From DYMC01 sp035406705 (GTDB taxonomy: Bacteria > Verrucomicrobiota > Lentisphaeria > Victivallales > GWF2-50-93): DNA of 10,772 nt. Positions 1 through 6,922 of this stretch are shown piece after piece (positions within the stretch are counted from its first letter, which is position 1; each line of letters opens with the position of its first letter). The notes beneath the pieces were generated by a model, which had not been told where the DNA came from, did not search any database, and saw only the letters and a program-made list of their open reading frames with translations. The stretch spans positions 1 through 10,772 of the forward strand of contig CAYRRM010000059.1 in assembly GCA_964426675.1 (NCBI GenBank), written 5' to 3'. A program made the translations under genes and the position numbers.

Positions 1-2
1 TT

Positions 3-38
3 GTCTCAATGCCGGTTTCCCAGCAATAATAAGGAATC
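3..38 (-). CRISPR. Possible first repeat of a CRISPR array that continues out of the window to the left
   Basis: Only one copy is visible, so this is an inference from form. Read on the minus strand, GCTGG-GAAA-CCGGC (24 down to 11) would fold in RNA into a 5-bp stem, one pair being G-U, closed by a GNRA-type GAAA loop. The stem is followed directly by the 8 bases ATTGAGAC (10 down to 3). This is the layout of a type III repeat: Cas6 cuts at the 3' base of the hairpin and leaves an 8-nt 5' handle, often close to AUUGAAAC. A repeat ending there and about 36 nt long would start near 38, about 82 bp beyond the cmr6 stop. Bases 1-2 would be the first spacer bases. The repeat's 5' end cannot be fixed from one copy. 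An unrelated hairpin is the main alternative. Confidence 0.42.
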
Positions 39-120
39 CAATGTATGTCAATCATTTATAAAAAACTATTTCATTATGTCAAAGAACGAATGCTTTCAAT
101 AGTTCAATTCATTTACCATT
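39..120 (-). promoter_or_regulatory. Candidate leader/promoter of the CRISPR array, between cmr6 and the putative first repeat
   Basis: This gene-free spacer lies downstream of cmr6. On the minus strand it contains TTCTTTGACATAATGAAA, with a TTTG box at 83-80. Nineteen bases later comes TATAAATG (60-53), a partial match to the Bacteroidota -7 element TAnnTTTG. Transcription would begin roughly at 45-50, just before the putative first repeat. No strong rho-independent terminator for the cmr operon is visible here, so read-through from cmr6 into the array is also possible. Confidence 0.3.
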
Positions 121-1017
121 TTATATTTTAGCAAATTGGCCGTAACCCACATTGGTTTTGGCACCTATTCCGAAATCGAGCAAGATTTTCTGAAACAGCT
201 CTTTTTTAAGGTCTCCATTTATTAAGTCGTCCTTCAAATAAAATTGAAATTTAATTTTTACATTGGGCAATATCTTAAGAAATTTTATGGGATTTGGATT
301 TTTTAGAGGATTCAAATGTGGTGTAATATAATCCGTTCCTAAAAACATTCCCTCTCTATTTCCTTCATAGAAATAAGCATCATAGAAAATGTCTCGTTCA
401 TAAACAGGAATCTGTCTGTACTCAAGACGATTCGTTTTTTCATTAAAAGAGCAAGGTTCTTTTCCTTCAAAAATGATAGTGCCTAAAAGTTCTACAAAAA
501 ATTCAGCAGAAAAAGAAGGAAATTTATTAATACAATTTTCTTTCTTCAATTTTTCAAAATAGCTTTCAAAGGAATTTTCCAACTCTTGATCATCTTTTCC
601 TAAATATTCGAGGATAGTCTTCGCCTTTTCTTTTACGTATTTCTCATTTTTATGATTGGGGAAAGCATTTCTAAGAACACCTTTTACACTGTGACCTGGT
701 ATATAAGGTATTCCTGTAGCATAATCGAAGAAAAAACCTATTTTGAAAGCTTCCTCTTTATCTTTCTTACTATTAAATATAGCTTCATGGGTATAACCAC
801 TGCCTATCAACAAACCGGGATAAGTAGTTTTAAGACAAAAAGAATTATTTGCGTTCGGGATGTCAAAATATTGCTTTGCATTCGTAATTGAAACTTTGAG
901 AATCGTTTCATTCCGATTAACAAGAATATCATCATTAGAATGGGAGGACTCGAAATAATGCTTATAATAAAACCATCCCAGGTTAGCATTTTTATATTTC
1001 TCTATTACAGTAGGCAT
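121..1017 (-). CDS. cmr6: Type III-B CRISPR RAMP protein Cmr6
   Basis: Cmr6 is the RAMP-fold subunit that ends the Cmr backbone, next to Cmr1 near the 3' end of the crRNA in the cytoplasmic effector complex. The 298-residue protein shows the family landmarks in order: TTYPGLLIGSGYTHE (about 64-78), DYATGIPYIPGHSVKGVLR (98-116), FYDAYF (211-216), LGTDYITPHLNPL (226-238) and a C-terminal glycine-rich RAMP loop, GIGAKTNVGYGQF (283-295). Length is normal for Cmr6. The ATG start leaves one base after the cmr5 stop, and the TAA stop is at 123-121. It is the last gene of the operon. An insertion of about 50 charged residues (about 120-170) follows the SVKGVLR motif and probably forms a helical excursion. 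The family assignment is firm. Confidence 0.95.
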   Translation of the reverse strand: MPTVIEKYKNANLGWFYYKHYFESSHSNDDILVNRNETILKVSITNAKQYFDIPNANNSFCLKTTYPGLLIGSGYTHEAIFNSKKDKEEAFKIGFFFDYATGIPYIPGHSVKGVLRNAFPNHKNEKYVKEKAKTILEYLGKDDQELENSFESYFEKLKKENCINKFPSFSAEFFVELLGTIIFEGKEPCSFNEKTNRLEYRQIPVYERDIFYDAYFYEGNREGMFLGTDYITPHLNPLKNPNPIKFLKILPNVKIKFQFYLKDDLINGDLKKELFQKILLDFGIGAKTNVGYGQFAKI

Positions 1018-1018
1018 A

Positions 1019-1414
1019 TTATTTCATTTTATAGGTTCGTAATGCCAATTTTAAAGCTGTAGCAGCATCCATAATTTCTTCTGCTTTTTGTTGTTGCTCT
1101 TCTGGAGAAAGGCCATTCAAAACTTCTGATAATTTATAATCGGAATAATTATGATCATTTGCGTTGTTGATCATGTACTTTATAGCAGCATTAATTAGTC
1201 GTTTATCACTTTTACTGCCAGATTCCTCTTCCTCGTAAAATATAAGAGCTGCTCGAATACCGGCCTGGATAATGTTGGCACCCAGGGAAGCGATATAACC
1301 TTTGTACTCTTTAGGGATAGAGCCTTCATTGTCAATAAATTCTTTATTATTAACTTTTACATTTTCGATTGCTATGAAAGCCCTTGGTATATAGACATCT
1401 ACTCTGTATTGCAT
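1019..1414 (-). CDS. cmr5: Type III-B CRISPR small subunit Cmr5
   Basis: Cmr5 is the small helical subunit that forms the inner filament of the Cmr complex and supports crRNA-target duplex binding; it has no enzymatic role. The 131-residue protein has the typical core EYKGYIASLGANIIQAGIRAALIFYEEE (about 36-63, given in two parts: EYKGYIASLGANIIQ and AGIRAALIFYEEE). This matches the Cmr5 pattern of a tyrosine-containing helix, SLG and a Q.G..AAL helix. A second helical part follows, ending AATALKLALRTYKMK. Size is usual for the family. The gene sits two bases after cmr4 and one base before cmr6, so coupled translation is likely. The position between cmr4 and cmr6 is the standard Cmr order and supports the call. 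Confidence 0.93.
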   Translation of the reverse strand: MQYRVDVYIPRAFIAIENVKVNNKEFIDNEGSIPKEYKGYIASLGANIIQAGIRAALIFYEEEESGSKSDKRLINAAIKYMINNANDHNYSDYKLSEVLNGLSPEEQQQKAEEIMDAATALKLALRTYKMK

Positions 1415-1416
1415 AA

Positions 1417-2241
1417 TTAGTTGCTTTTAATTTCTGAAAATGAACTGTAGCCATAACCAATAGAACCGTTGGCTCCAATTTGGACTAAAACATTCCCTTT
1501 AAATAGCTCCGTAAATAAAACATCATTGTCAGGATATAAAACAGTGCTCCAAAACAAGGATAAACGGGGCACTACCTGTTCATACCACAAGTTTTGACTT
1601 TCACCATTTTCCAGATAGTTGCGAGCAATTACCGGCAAATGCAAATCATTGACAAGCCGATCAAAATAATTATTTTTTACAATGACTATTTCATAATTAT
1701 TAAATAAATCTTTTATATTCTGATCTAATTGTACATTTTCAACATATTTTGCTTGAATATCAAAATCTTCGATAGTTGCATCATTTAGATTTTCAGAAAA
1801 TGTCATTGCTATGAATGTTTCATTACTTAATTCATTAATGAAAGGTAATAAAGACTTTCTTAATTCACATTGATCTGGGAGTCTTTCGCTCAGCTCAGTT
1901 AAAATATTGGGGCAGGTAATGTGCACAAATGCCTGTTTATCGCATCGGACAGGAATAGCCAGCAAATTGGCATCAAAAAATTTATAGGTGCCAATTTCCG
2001 AATGATCATGATCCGTTTTGCCATCTGTCCCTTTTTCGGAGCCAAAAACCTTTTTCATTTCACTAAAACTTATGGAAGAACAATATTCTTTAATGCCTCC
2101 TTTCAGGGAGCTGGCGTGAATGGTAGGATACTGATAAGTAGGATCTCGTTGTACCAACTGGTCGATCACGCCATAGTTTGCCTTCCCGCTGCCTACATGC
2201 AAATTGGTTATGCACTTAATTTTATAAAAAAGTTGGTTCAT
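1417..2241 (-). CDS. cmr4: Type III-B CRISPR RAMP protein Cmr4 (backbone, target-RNA nuclease)
   Basis: Cmr4 is the repeated backbone subunit that grips the crRNA and cuts bound target RNA at 6-nt intervals. The 274-residue protein shows TNLHVGSG (12-19), YPTIHASSLKGGIKE (38-52), KVFG (64-67), DANLLAIPVR (90-99), the family pattern RNYLENGESQNLWYEQVVPR (207-226), and the glycine-rich loop QIGANGSIGYG (254-264). D27 in GVIDQLVQRDP aligns by eye with the catalytic Asp of Pyrococcus Cmr4 (D26), so target cleavage is probably intact. The ATG overlaps the cmr3 stop as ATGA (2241-2238), the usual sign of coupled translation. The histidine/aspartate-rich stretch TDHDHSE (76-82) could bind metal, but that is a guess. 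Confidence 0.96.
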   Translation of the reverse strand: MNQLFYKIKCITNLHVGSGKANYGVIDQLVQRDPTYQYPTIHASSLKGGIKEYCSSISFSEMKKVFGSEKGTDGKTDHDHSEIGTYKFFDANLLAIPVRCDKQAFVHITCPNILTELSERLPDQCELRKSLLPFINELSNETFIAMTFSENLNDATIEDFDIQAKYVENVQLDQNIKDLFNNYEIVIVKNNYFDRLVNDLHLPVIARNYLENGESQNLWYEQVVPRLSLFWSTVLYPDNDVLFTELFKGNVLVQIGANGSIGYGYSSFSEIKSN

Positions 2242-3254
2242 AATATATTGAGTTTAAATGTTTGAAATGCGTTATATCCTATGTTTCTGAAATTGGTTTC
2301 ATTTTTCAAAGCGTTAATGAATTTGTTCATATTATTATTAGGAATAAAAACGGATCCATTAGGAATAAAAACGGATCCTCGTTTAAGCAGTTGAATACGC
2401 TTGCTACTTTTATTTAACCCATAATGATTGTGAGTTGGATCTGTTGTATTACATAAATTGCGAAATGGAACATTATCACATACAGCAAAAGAACAATCAT
2501 CTATTGATTTGGGGTCAATAAAAGCATCACAGGTTAAGACAACCGCATTATCTTCAGGATGGTATATTTCTTCAGGCAAATCCTCTTCCATTACTTTCAT
2601 ATGAAATATCGTATTTTCTTTACCCAAATTAACGTCTGCATCTTGAAAAGTTACTTTATCATCTGAAAGAGTCAAATAAAAACCAAAGGCATATCCTTTT
2701 TTCATTTTGAACCATACTTGTTTATAGAAACTGTCTTCTTCCGTTTTCCCCTTATAATTTTTATTAACTCCGACCCGTTCCACTTCCTCATAAAAGTTAT
2801 CTTCCAAGATATCGTTTTGATTTTTAGTATTTCTCCACCTCAAAGCATAATCTTTTTTAGGATCATAAAATGGGAGAAAATAGTTGTCGCCAATTTTTTT
2901 CAAGTCATGAAAAAATTCAGGATAGGTAGGCAAATATTTTTTTGTATCATCGTTATCAATTTTCACCAGATGGCAAGGACTTAGTGATAAGATTTTCCCG
3001 AATTCCAAATTTTTGTCATATTGGAAACTACCACAGCCAATCCATTTACACGCTTCATCTTTTTTTTTCGGAATCAAGTTATTATGATAAAGGAAATCAT
3101 TTTGTTTAAGGATTTGATACCTGACCATACCCAATAAAGCAGTTTGCTGAGGAAGTGGGTTTCCTTTCAGATAATAATCGGCAACTACTTCTTGTTCCCT
3201 GCCAAAAAAATAAAGTTGATAGGGTGTTAAGGTAACGAAATAAGTTTTATTCAT
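2238..3254 (-). CDS. cmr3: Type III-B CRISPR RAMP protein Cmr3
   Basis: Cmr3 is a double RAMP-fold, Cas5-like subunit that pairs with Cas10 and holds the 8-nt 5' handle of the crRNA. From the ATG at 3254 the protein has 338 residues. Landmarks are TLTPYQLYFFGRE near the N-terminus (about 8-20), the LPQQTALLGMVRYQIL helix (34-49), the EEVERVGVNKNYKGK loop (156-170) followed by KKGYAFGFYL, and a C-terminal GSVF motif. The start is uncertain: in-frame ATGs lie at 3263 and 3254 and a TTG at 3266. The 3254 ATG gives the family-like MNKTYFVTLTP and an 8-base overlap with cas10. The conserved GSVF region is duplicated exactly (residues 293-299 and 300-306, each GSVFIPN), which is unusual. The gene ends in an ATGA overlap with cmr4. 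Confidence 0.92.
   Translation of the reverse strand: MNKTYFVTLTPYQLYFFGREQEVVADYYLKGNPLPQQTALLGMVRYQILKQNDFLYHNNLIPKKKDEACKWIGCGSFQYDKNLEFGKILSLSPCHLVKIDNDDTKKYLPTYPEFFHDLKKIGDNYFLPFYDPKKDYALRWRNTKNQNDILEDNFYEEVERVGVNKNYKGKTEEDSFYKQVWFKMKKGYAFGFYLTLSDDKVTFQDADVNLGKENTIFHMKVMEEDLPEEIYHPEDNAVVLTCDAFIDPKSIDDCSFAVCDNVPFRNLCNTTDPTHNHYGLNKSSKRIQLLKRGSVFIPNGSVFIPNNNMNKFINALKNETNFRNIGYNAFQTFKLNIL
2337..2378. repeat. Exact 21-bp tandem duplication inside cmr3
   Basis: Two identical 21-bp units abut at 2337-2357 and 2358-2378; each begins ATTAGGAATA and ends ACGGATCC on the plus strand. They are in frame and encode GSVFIPN twice in Cmr3. Perfect identity, including synonymous positions, points to a recent slippage or duplication event. 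Confidence 0.95.
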
Positions 3255-4923
3255 CGTTTTCATCAATTAAATGTTTCATAAATCGAAGAGTACTGTATAA
3301 TTTCCCAATGTTACTTTTATCCGCTTCCGTTTCTTTTTCCGGTAAAGGAATATTATCATAAGGAAAATCCTTCGCCAATTGATAATAATAATCTACTACA
3401 TCTTTAATGAAATTTTCCTTATTGTTTTTTGGAGCAGTTAAATCGACATCAAATTCTTGATTAAAAAATAGGTACAGTCGATTTTTATCATTTGCTATTT
3501 GATTTAGCAGCAAATGATTGATTCTAAGTTTAAAAATAATCGATGTTACCAACTCTTTATCCAATGGAATTTCGGACATAAGTTTTAAAAAGAGTTTATA
3601 AGACTCCGTTTTATTTTTATCAACTGTAACGGGAAAACTTTGTCCACTATGTTTGCGCAGTTGAAAGCATACTTTATTTTTATCCCCTTTTTTTGCTTCA
3701 TCTCGTAACAGATGATGAGCGGTATCACGCGATTCGTTCAGTGGAAACTTATAATAGCTATCACTCACGCCAAAACTTAAAGTTGGTTCCTTCACTAGAA
3801 TAATTTCCGACCCGTCTTTTTGATAAAGATCTTTCAGATTAACATTTTCTACAACGTTTTTCTTAAAAATCTCATCAATTTCTTTCAATAATCCGAAAAT
3901 ACTTTTCAGCGTAGGCATTACATTTCCATCCTTGTCTAGCGTCATCGTAGCAATTGGAGCAAAAAATAGCAAGTCATCCCCGCCTGAATAAACAGGTTTT
4001 CCACCATATTTACTTATCTTTTTTGTAGCTTTTTGGGAGAAGTTAAACAAGGCTTCAGAAAATTTTTTAATTTTATCAGCATCTGAACCAATGGCGGCTA
4101 TTGTTGCTCCTATATTATCACCGTCAGCTTCAACAACAGCTACATATTTATGATAAGGTCTAAACGTTAGCCGTTGTTTGAAACTTTCCTTTAATTCATT
4201 GATAAATTTTTTCTGATTTTCACTATCCTGCTTGTTTTGTTCTTTAGAATTATTCGATTTTTTATTTAAATTGTTCTTTACTAAAGATTGAAAATCCTTT
4301 TTATTTATTTTTCGAAAATCATCGGTCGCTATCTCAAGTAAAGAAGGAAAAAGAAAATTTTGGCGAGACGTAAATGCCTGTTTATAAAATATCTTTCCAT
4401 TCAGATGATCTATTCCTGCTCGCCAGTTGATATCGGTAATATCCTGATAATATTTTTCTTGAAGTTCGGCACTATCCAATAACTTATTAGCCACCAAAAC
4501 AATATTGTTCTCATTTTTGCCAGTTTGGAGTTCTACAGGCAGAGTAAAGGAAATGACGGTGATTCGAATATAATTTTTCAAATATTCTTCAGGCAGTTTT
4601 TGATCATTGCCGGTAAGTGTACCTGAATAGGTTGATAACTTGTTAAAAATATCATTTTTGATCTCTTCAATTTCATTTTTTATATCTCCTTGATAGATAA
4701 TTCGATCCGAGAAAAAACCTGCACCTAGTCCATCAATTTCACTTGATGGATCATCGGGATAAAATGGAAGAATGGGCAATCCTTTTGATTTCATTTGTTC
4801 TATAATTTGTCTGGTGATGTATGAAAACAAATAGCTTGCTCCCCACAGTTCTCTTGATTTTCTGACCTCAGAAAATGTTTTATAAATCGGACCGATGGAA
4901 ATGGCGGTATAAGTATTATTCAT
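3247..4923 (-). CDS. cas10: Type III-B Cas10 (Cmr2), HD-less, with an active-looking GGDD palm
   Basis: Cas10 is the large signalling subunit of the Cmr complex, switched on when the complex binds target RNA. The 558-residue protein starts almost directly in the first palm-like domain (TAISIGPIYKTFSEVRKSRELWGASYLF, about 5-33, in parts TAISIGPIYKTF and SRELWGASYLF). It has no N-terminal HD nuclease domain, so it is much shorter than HD-containing Cmr2. The second palm holds VVEADGDNIGATIAA (263-277) and YSGGDDLLFF (312-321), with G314-D317 forming the catalytic GGDD and D267/D269 further metal ligands. A low-complexity linker of Asn, Lys and Gln lies at about 215-240. Only one Cys (419) is present, so the zinc-binding cluster seen in some Cas10 proteins is missing. 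With corA and nrn upstream and no CARF effector in the window, the likely product is SAM-AMP rather than cyclic oligoadenylate; that is inference from published relatives. The ATG lies six bases after cmr1. Confidence 0.95.
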   Translation of the reverse strand: MNNTYTAISIGPIYKTFSEVRKSRELWGASYLFSYITRQIIEQMKSKGLPILPFYPDDPSSEIDGLGAGFFSDRIIYQGDIKNEIEEIKNDIFNKLSTYSGTLTGNDQKLPEEYLKNYIRITVISFTLPVELQTGKNENNIVLVANKLLDSAELQEKYYQDITDINWRAGIDHLNGKIFYKQAFTSRQNFLFPSLLEIATDDFRKINKKDFQSLVKNNLNKKSNNSKEQNKQDSENQKKFINELKESFKQRLTFRPYHKYVAVVEADGDNIGATIAAIGSDADKIKKFSEALFNFSQKATKKISKYGGKPVYSGGDDLLFFAPIATMTLDKDGNVMPTLKSIFGLLKEIDEIFKKNVVENVNLKDLYQKDGSEIILVKEPTLSFGVSDSYYKFPLNESRDTAHHLLRDEAKKGDKNKVCFQLRKHSGQSFPVTVDKNKTESYKLFLKLMSEIPLDKELVTSIIFKLRINHLLLNQIANDKNRLYLFFNQEFDVDLTAPKNNKENFIKDVVDYYYQLAKDFPYDNIPLPEKETEADKSNIGKLYSTLRFMKHLIDENDE

Positions 4924-4929
4924 GGATAA

Positions 4930-6351
4930 TTATTTTTTTAATGGTGTATAACCTGTTAAAGAAAGATAGTGACTTTTAACAATTTTCATACAAAAAGATA
5001 CGAAGTCTTTTAATGAAAATTCATTTGGAATTTTAATTGAAGGATCTAAATGTATTTCAGAATTTTGATTAATAGTATTATTTACTTTTTTAAATATCGA
5101 AAAAGTAGGACTGTTCTCATGTAAAAATTGAATGGGTATATTATCTTTCCCGACTAAATAGATATTTTCATCAATTATTTTAAAAATAACAGGACTTTTA
5201 AATCGCTCCAATTTATTGTTACAATTTACTTTAACTGAAATCTTTACACTTCTATTATTTGTTAAAAAATCAAACACTTCTGCTAATCCCAATAAAGCCC
5301 TTATATAGTAATAATTATCATCGCTATTATTTGGACATTCAGTGTCATCACTATTAATTGCACATTTAGTATCATCCCAACTTTGCTTTAAATTTATATC
5401 AATAGGATCGCCATTAACATCTTGCTTTAAAGTGTAACCAAATTCCTTTATCTTTCGCTTGAACCAACGTTTTTCCCATCTTATATTTTGTTTAGCAAAA
5501 TATAAAAATAAAAGTGATTTTTGATAACCTTCGTGTCTATTATATCCCGCTTTCATTAACTTATAATCTTTCTGGATAATTTGGAACGGATCTTGACCAT
5601 TACAAGTTTTCTTGTAAACAAAATCATAATTTTTAGTAAGCCATGATTTAACATCATTATTGATTTCTTGTTGAACTCCATTCAATTTCATTGAGAAAAC
5701 TGTAAATGAACCGAATCCTTTACCATTCCTTGTACCAAAATTTTCGACTATGAAAAATTCAGGTAAAATGTCAGTGATATATTTTAATAAAGGTTCGTTG
5801 AATGAAACAATTTCGCATTTAATTTTATCGTATTTAATTCCTTTTTTGCTTAACATTGATAATTTATTTCTGAAATCATTCCTTAACTGATAGTTATTGT
5901 TTATCCTTATAAACAATTGACTATATTCTTTCTCCTGAGCAAAATAGGGTGAAAAATTGATCACTTTATAATTTCTTTGAACTAAAAGATTTTGTTGGTT
6001 TATGGACAATCTTGAAGCAATAATATATTGATCAGGTTTGTTATTATTTAAAGGTATTATCTTCATCTTATAATCCAGCGCCGGTTGTTCTCCGTTTCCT
6101 ATCAACCAACCTAAACCTTGTGCTATGAATTTTCCCTTTTCATAAGAATTCAGGTTATTATATTCGTCTCCAATTGCTCTCGCAATCTCGTCTCTTTTAG
6201 ATTGGTAAGCTGAATCCTCACCCAGCCTGGTTAAAATAAACCGATCGAGCTTGGGTTTTACTTCCGATGCACGGAGGGTTGCTCCTTCCTGATCGGGCTG
6301 AAAATGAATCAGGGGAGTATGCTGCTTAAGCGTTACTTCTAACTTATACAT
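4930..6351 (-). CDS. cmr1: Type III-B CRISPR RAMP protein Cmr1
   Basis: Cmr1 is a double RAMP-fold subunit at the head of the Cmr complex, contacting the 3' part of the crRNA and the target entry side. The 473-residue protein opens with the family signature VTLKQHTPLIHFQPDQEGAT (6-25) followed by LRASEVKPKLDRFIL (26-40). Its N-terminal RAMP half ends in the glycine-rich loop NFGTRNGKGFGSF (204-216). The second half includes GYNRHEGYQKSLLFLYFAKQ (269-288), YYYIRALLGL (347-356) and a less typical C-terminal domain. An acidic loop at about 326-346 carries a 9-residue imperfect tandem repeat (DDTKCAINS, DDTECPNNS). The start overlaps the end of the upstream membrane-protein gene by 13 bases. Divergence is higher than for Cmr4 or Cmr6, but the N-terminal motif and position make Cmr1 the best call. 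Confidence 0.88.
   Translation of the reverse strand: MYKLEVTLKQHTPLIHFQPDQEGATLRASEVKPKLDRFILTRLGEDSAYQSKRDEIARAIGDEYNNLNSYEKGKFIAQGLGWLIGNGEQPALDYKMKIIPLNNNKPDQYIIASRLSINQQNLLVQRNYKVINFSPYFAQEKEYSQLFIRINNNYQLRNDFRNKLSMLSKKGIKYDKIKCEIVSFNEPLLKYITDILPEFFIVENFGTRNGKGFGSFTVFSMKLNGVQQEINNDVKSWLTKNYDFVYKKTCNGQDPFQIIQKDYKLMKAGYNRHEGYQKSLLFLYFAKQNIRWEKRWFKRKIKEFGYTLKQDVNGDPIDINLKQSWDDTKCAINSDDTECPNNSDDNYYYIRALLGLAEVFDFLTNNRSVKISVKVNCNNKLERFKSPVIFKIIDENIYLVGKDNIPIQFLHENSPTFSIFKKVNNTINQNSEIHLDPSIKIPNEFSLKDFVSFCMKIVKSHYLSLTGYTPLKK
5317..5370. repeat. Imperfect 27-bp tandem repeat inside cmr1
   Basis: Two adjacent 27-bp units (5317-5343 and 5344-5370) match at 22 of 27 positions by hand alignment, and a six-base start of a third unit (ATCATC) follows at 5371-5376. 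They are in frame and encode DDTECPNNS and DDTKCAINS in an acidic loop of Cmr1. The mismatches suggest an older event than the exact duplication in cmr3. Confidence 0.85.
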
Positions 6352-6920
6352 ATTGGTGAGGTTTTATAAAGAAAATTTTTTTTGATTAACTTGCTCATAT
6401 TTTCTATTTGCTTCATCTTATCTTCAATAGACAGCGATTGAAAAGATTTGTCTTGTGATAATAATTTTAACGCTAAAAAATTGATTGCCTGTTCATGCTT
6501 TTCTTGTTCAACAGTTTGTAATGAATGATTGCATTTATCAAATTCACTTTTCAGAGCTTCCACTTCCTTTTTCAAGGCATCCATCTCATCCGTTTCTTTT
6601 TGGGCATGGTAAAGATCATACTGAAACTTTTCTAATCCTTTCTTTCTTTCATATTCATTTCTTTTTTCTTCCTTTTGAGAAATTTCCCGGAATACTTTCA
6701 AAAAGAGGATGGTTAACGTGATGAAAACAATTAAAAAAATAATATGCGGAAAGAAGTAAGCAAAGGAGTTACTGTTCGCAGCATAATTTGTACCGTTGCC
6801 GTTGAAGGTAAAGACAATCCAAATGATTAACACTAAAATTTCTATTATCCCGATTAAGGCAAGATATATTCCTGATTTGCCACATTGATTTTTACTGTCA
6901 TTTATTTCTCTTGTATCCAT
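6339..6920 (-). CDS. Unrecognised CRISPR-associated membrane protein: two transmembrane helices plus cytoplasmic coiled coil
   Basis: I do not recognise a family for this 193-residue protein. A short polar N-terminus (1-16) is followed by a hydrophobic helix (about 17-39, LALIGIIEILVLIIWIVF). A short Asn/Ser/Gly-rich loop (40-54) and a second hydrophobic helix (about 55-77, FPHIIFLIVFITLTILFL) come next. A highly charged region, about 78-147, has coiled-coil character (EEKRNEYERKKGLEKF, ALKKEVEALKSEFDKC), and a helical tail rich in Lys ends the protein. Basic residues after helix 2 favour both ends in the cytoplasm with a tiny outside loop. There is no signal peptidase site or enzymatic motif. 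The ATG is two bases after the corA stop and the end overlaps cmr1 by 13 bases, so it is a fixed part of the operon. A role as partner, regulator or second membrane effector beside CorA is inferred from position alone. Confidence 0.85.
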   Translation of the reverse strand: MDTREINDSKNQCGKSGIYLALIGIIEILVLIIWIVFTFNGNGTNYAANSNSFAYFFPHIIFLIVFITLTILFLKVFREISQKEEKRNEYERKKGLEKFQYDLYHAQKETDEMDALKKEVEALKSEFDKCNHSLQTVEQEKHEQAINFLALKLLSQDKSFQSLSIEDKMKQIENMSKLIKKNFLYKTSPICIS

Positions 6921-6922
6921 AG

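Noticed and set aside
11..24. Rho-independent terminator for the cmr operon
   Set aside because: The GCUGG-GAAA-CCGGC hairpin is not followed by a run of U on the minus strand; it is followed by AUUGAGAC, which fits a CRISPR handle better.
652..989. Short open frames on both strands (652-891 plus, 807-989 minus)
   Set aside because: Both lie within cmr6, whose protein matches its family across this stretch, so they are shadows of that frame.
1921..2265. 114-codon open frame on the plus strand
   Set aside because: It lies almost wholly antisense to cmr4, whose protein has many conserved motifs; the plus-strand product has no recognisable features and no promoter or partner genes.
3247..4923. 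Type III-A or III-D (Csm-like) assignment
   Set aside because: The order cmr1-cas10-cmr3-cmr4-cmr5-cmr6 and the Cmr4/Cmr5/Cmr6 motifs are specific to III-B.
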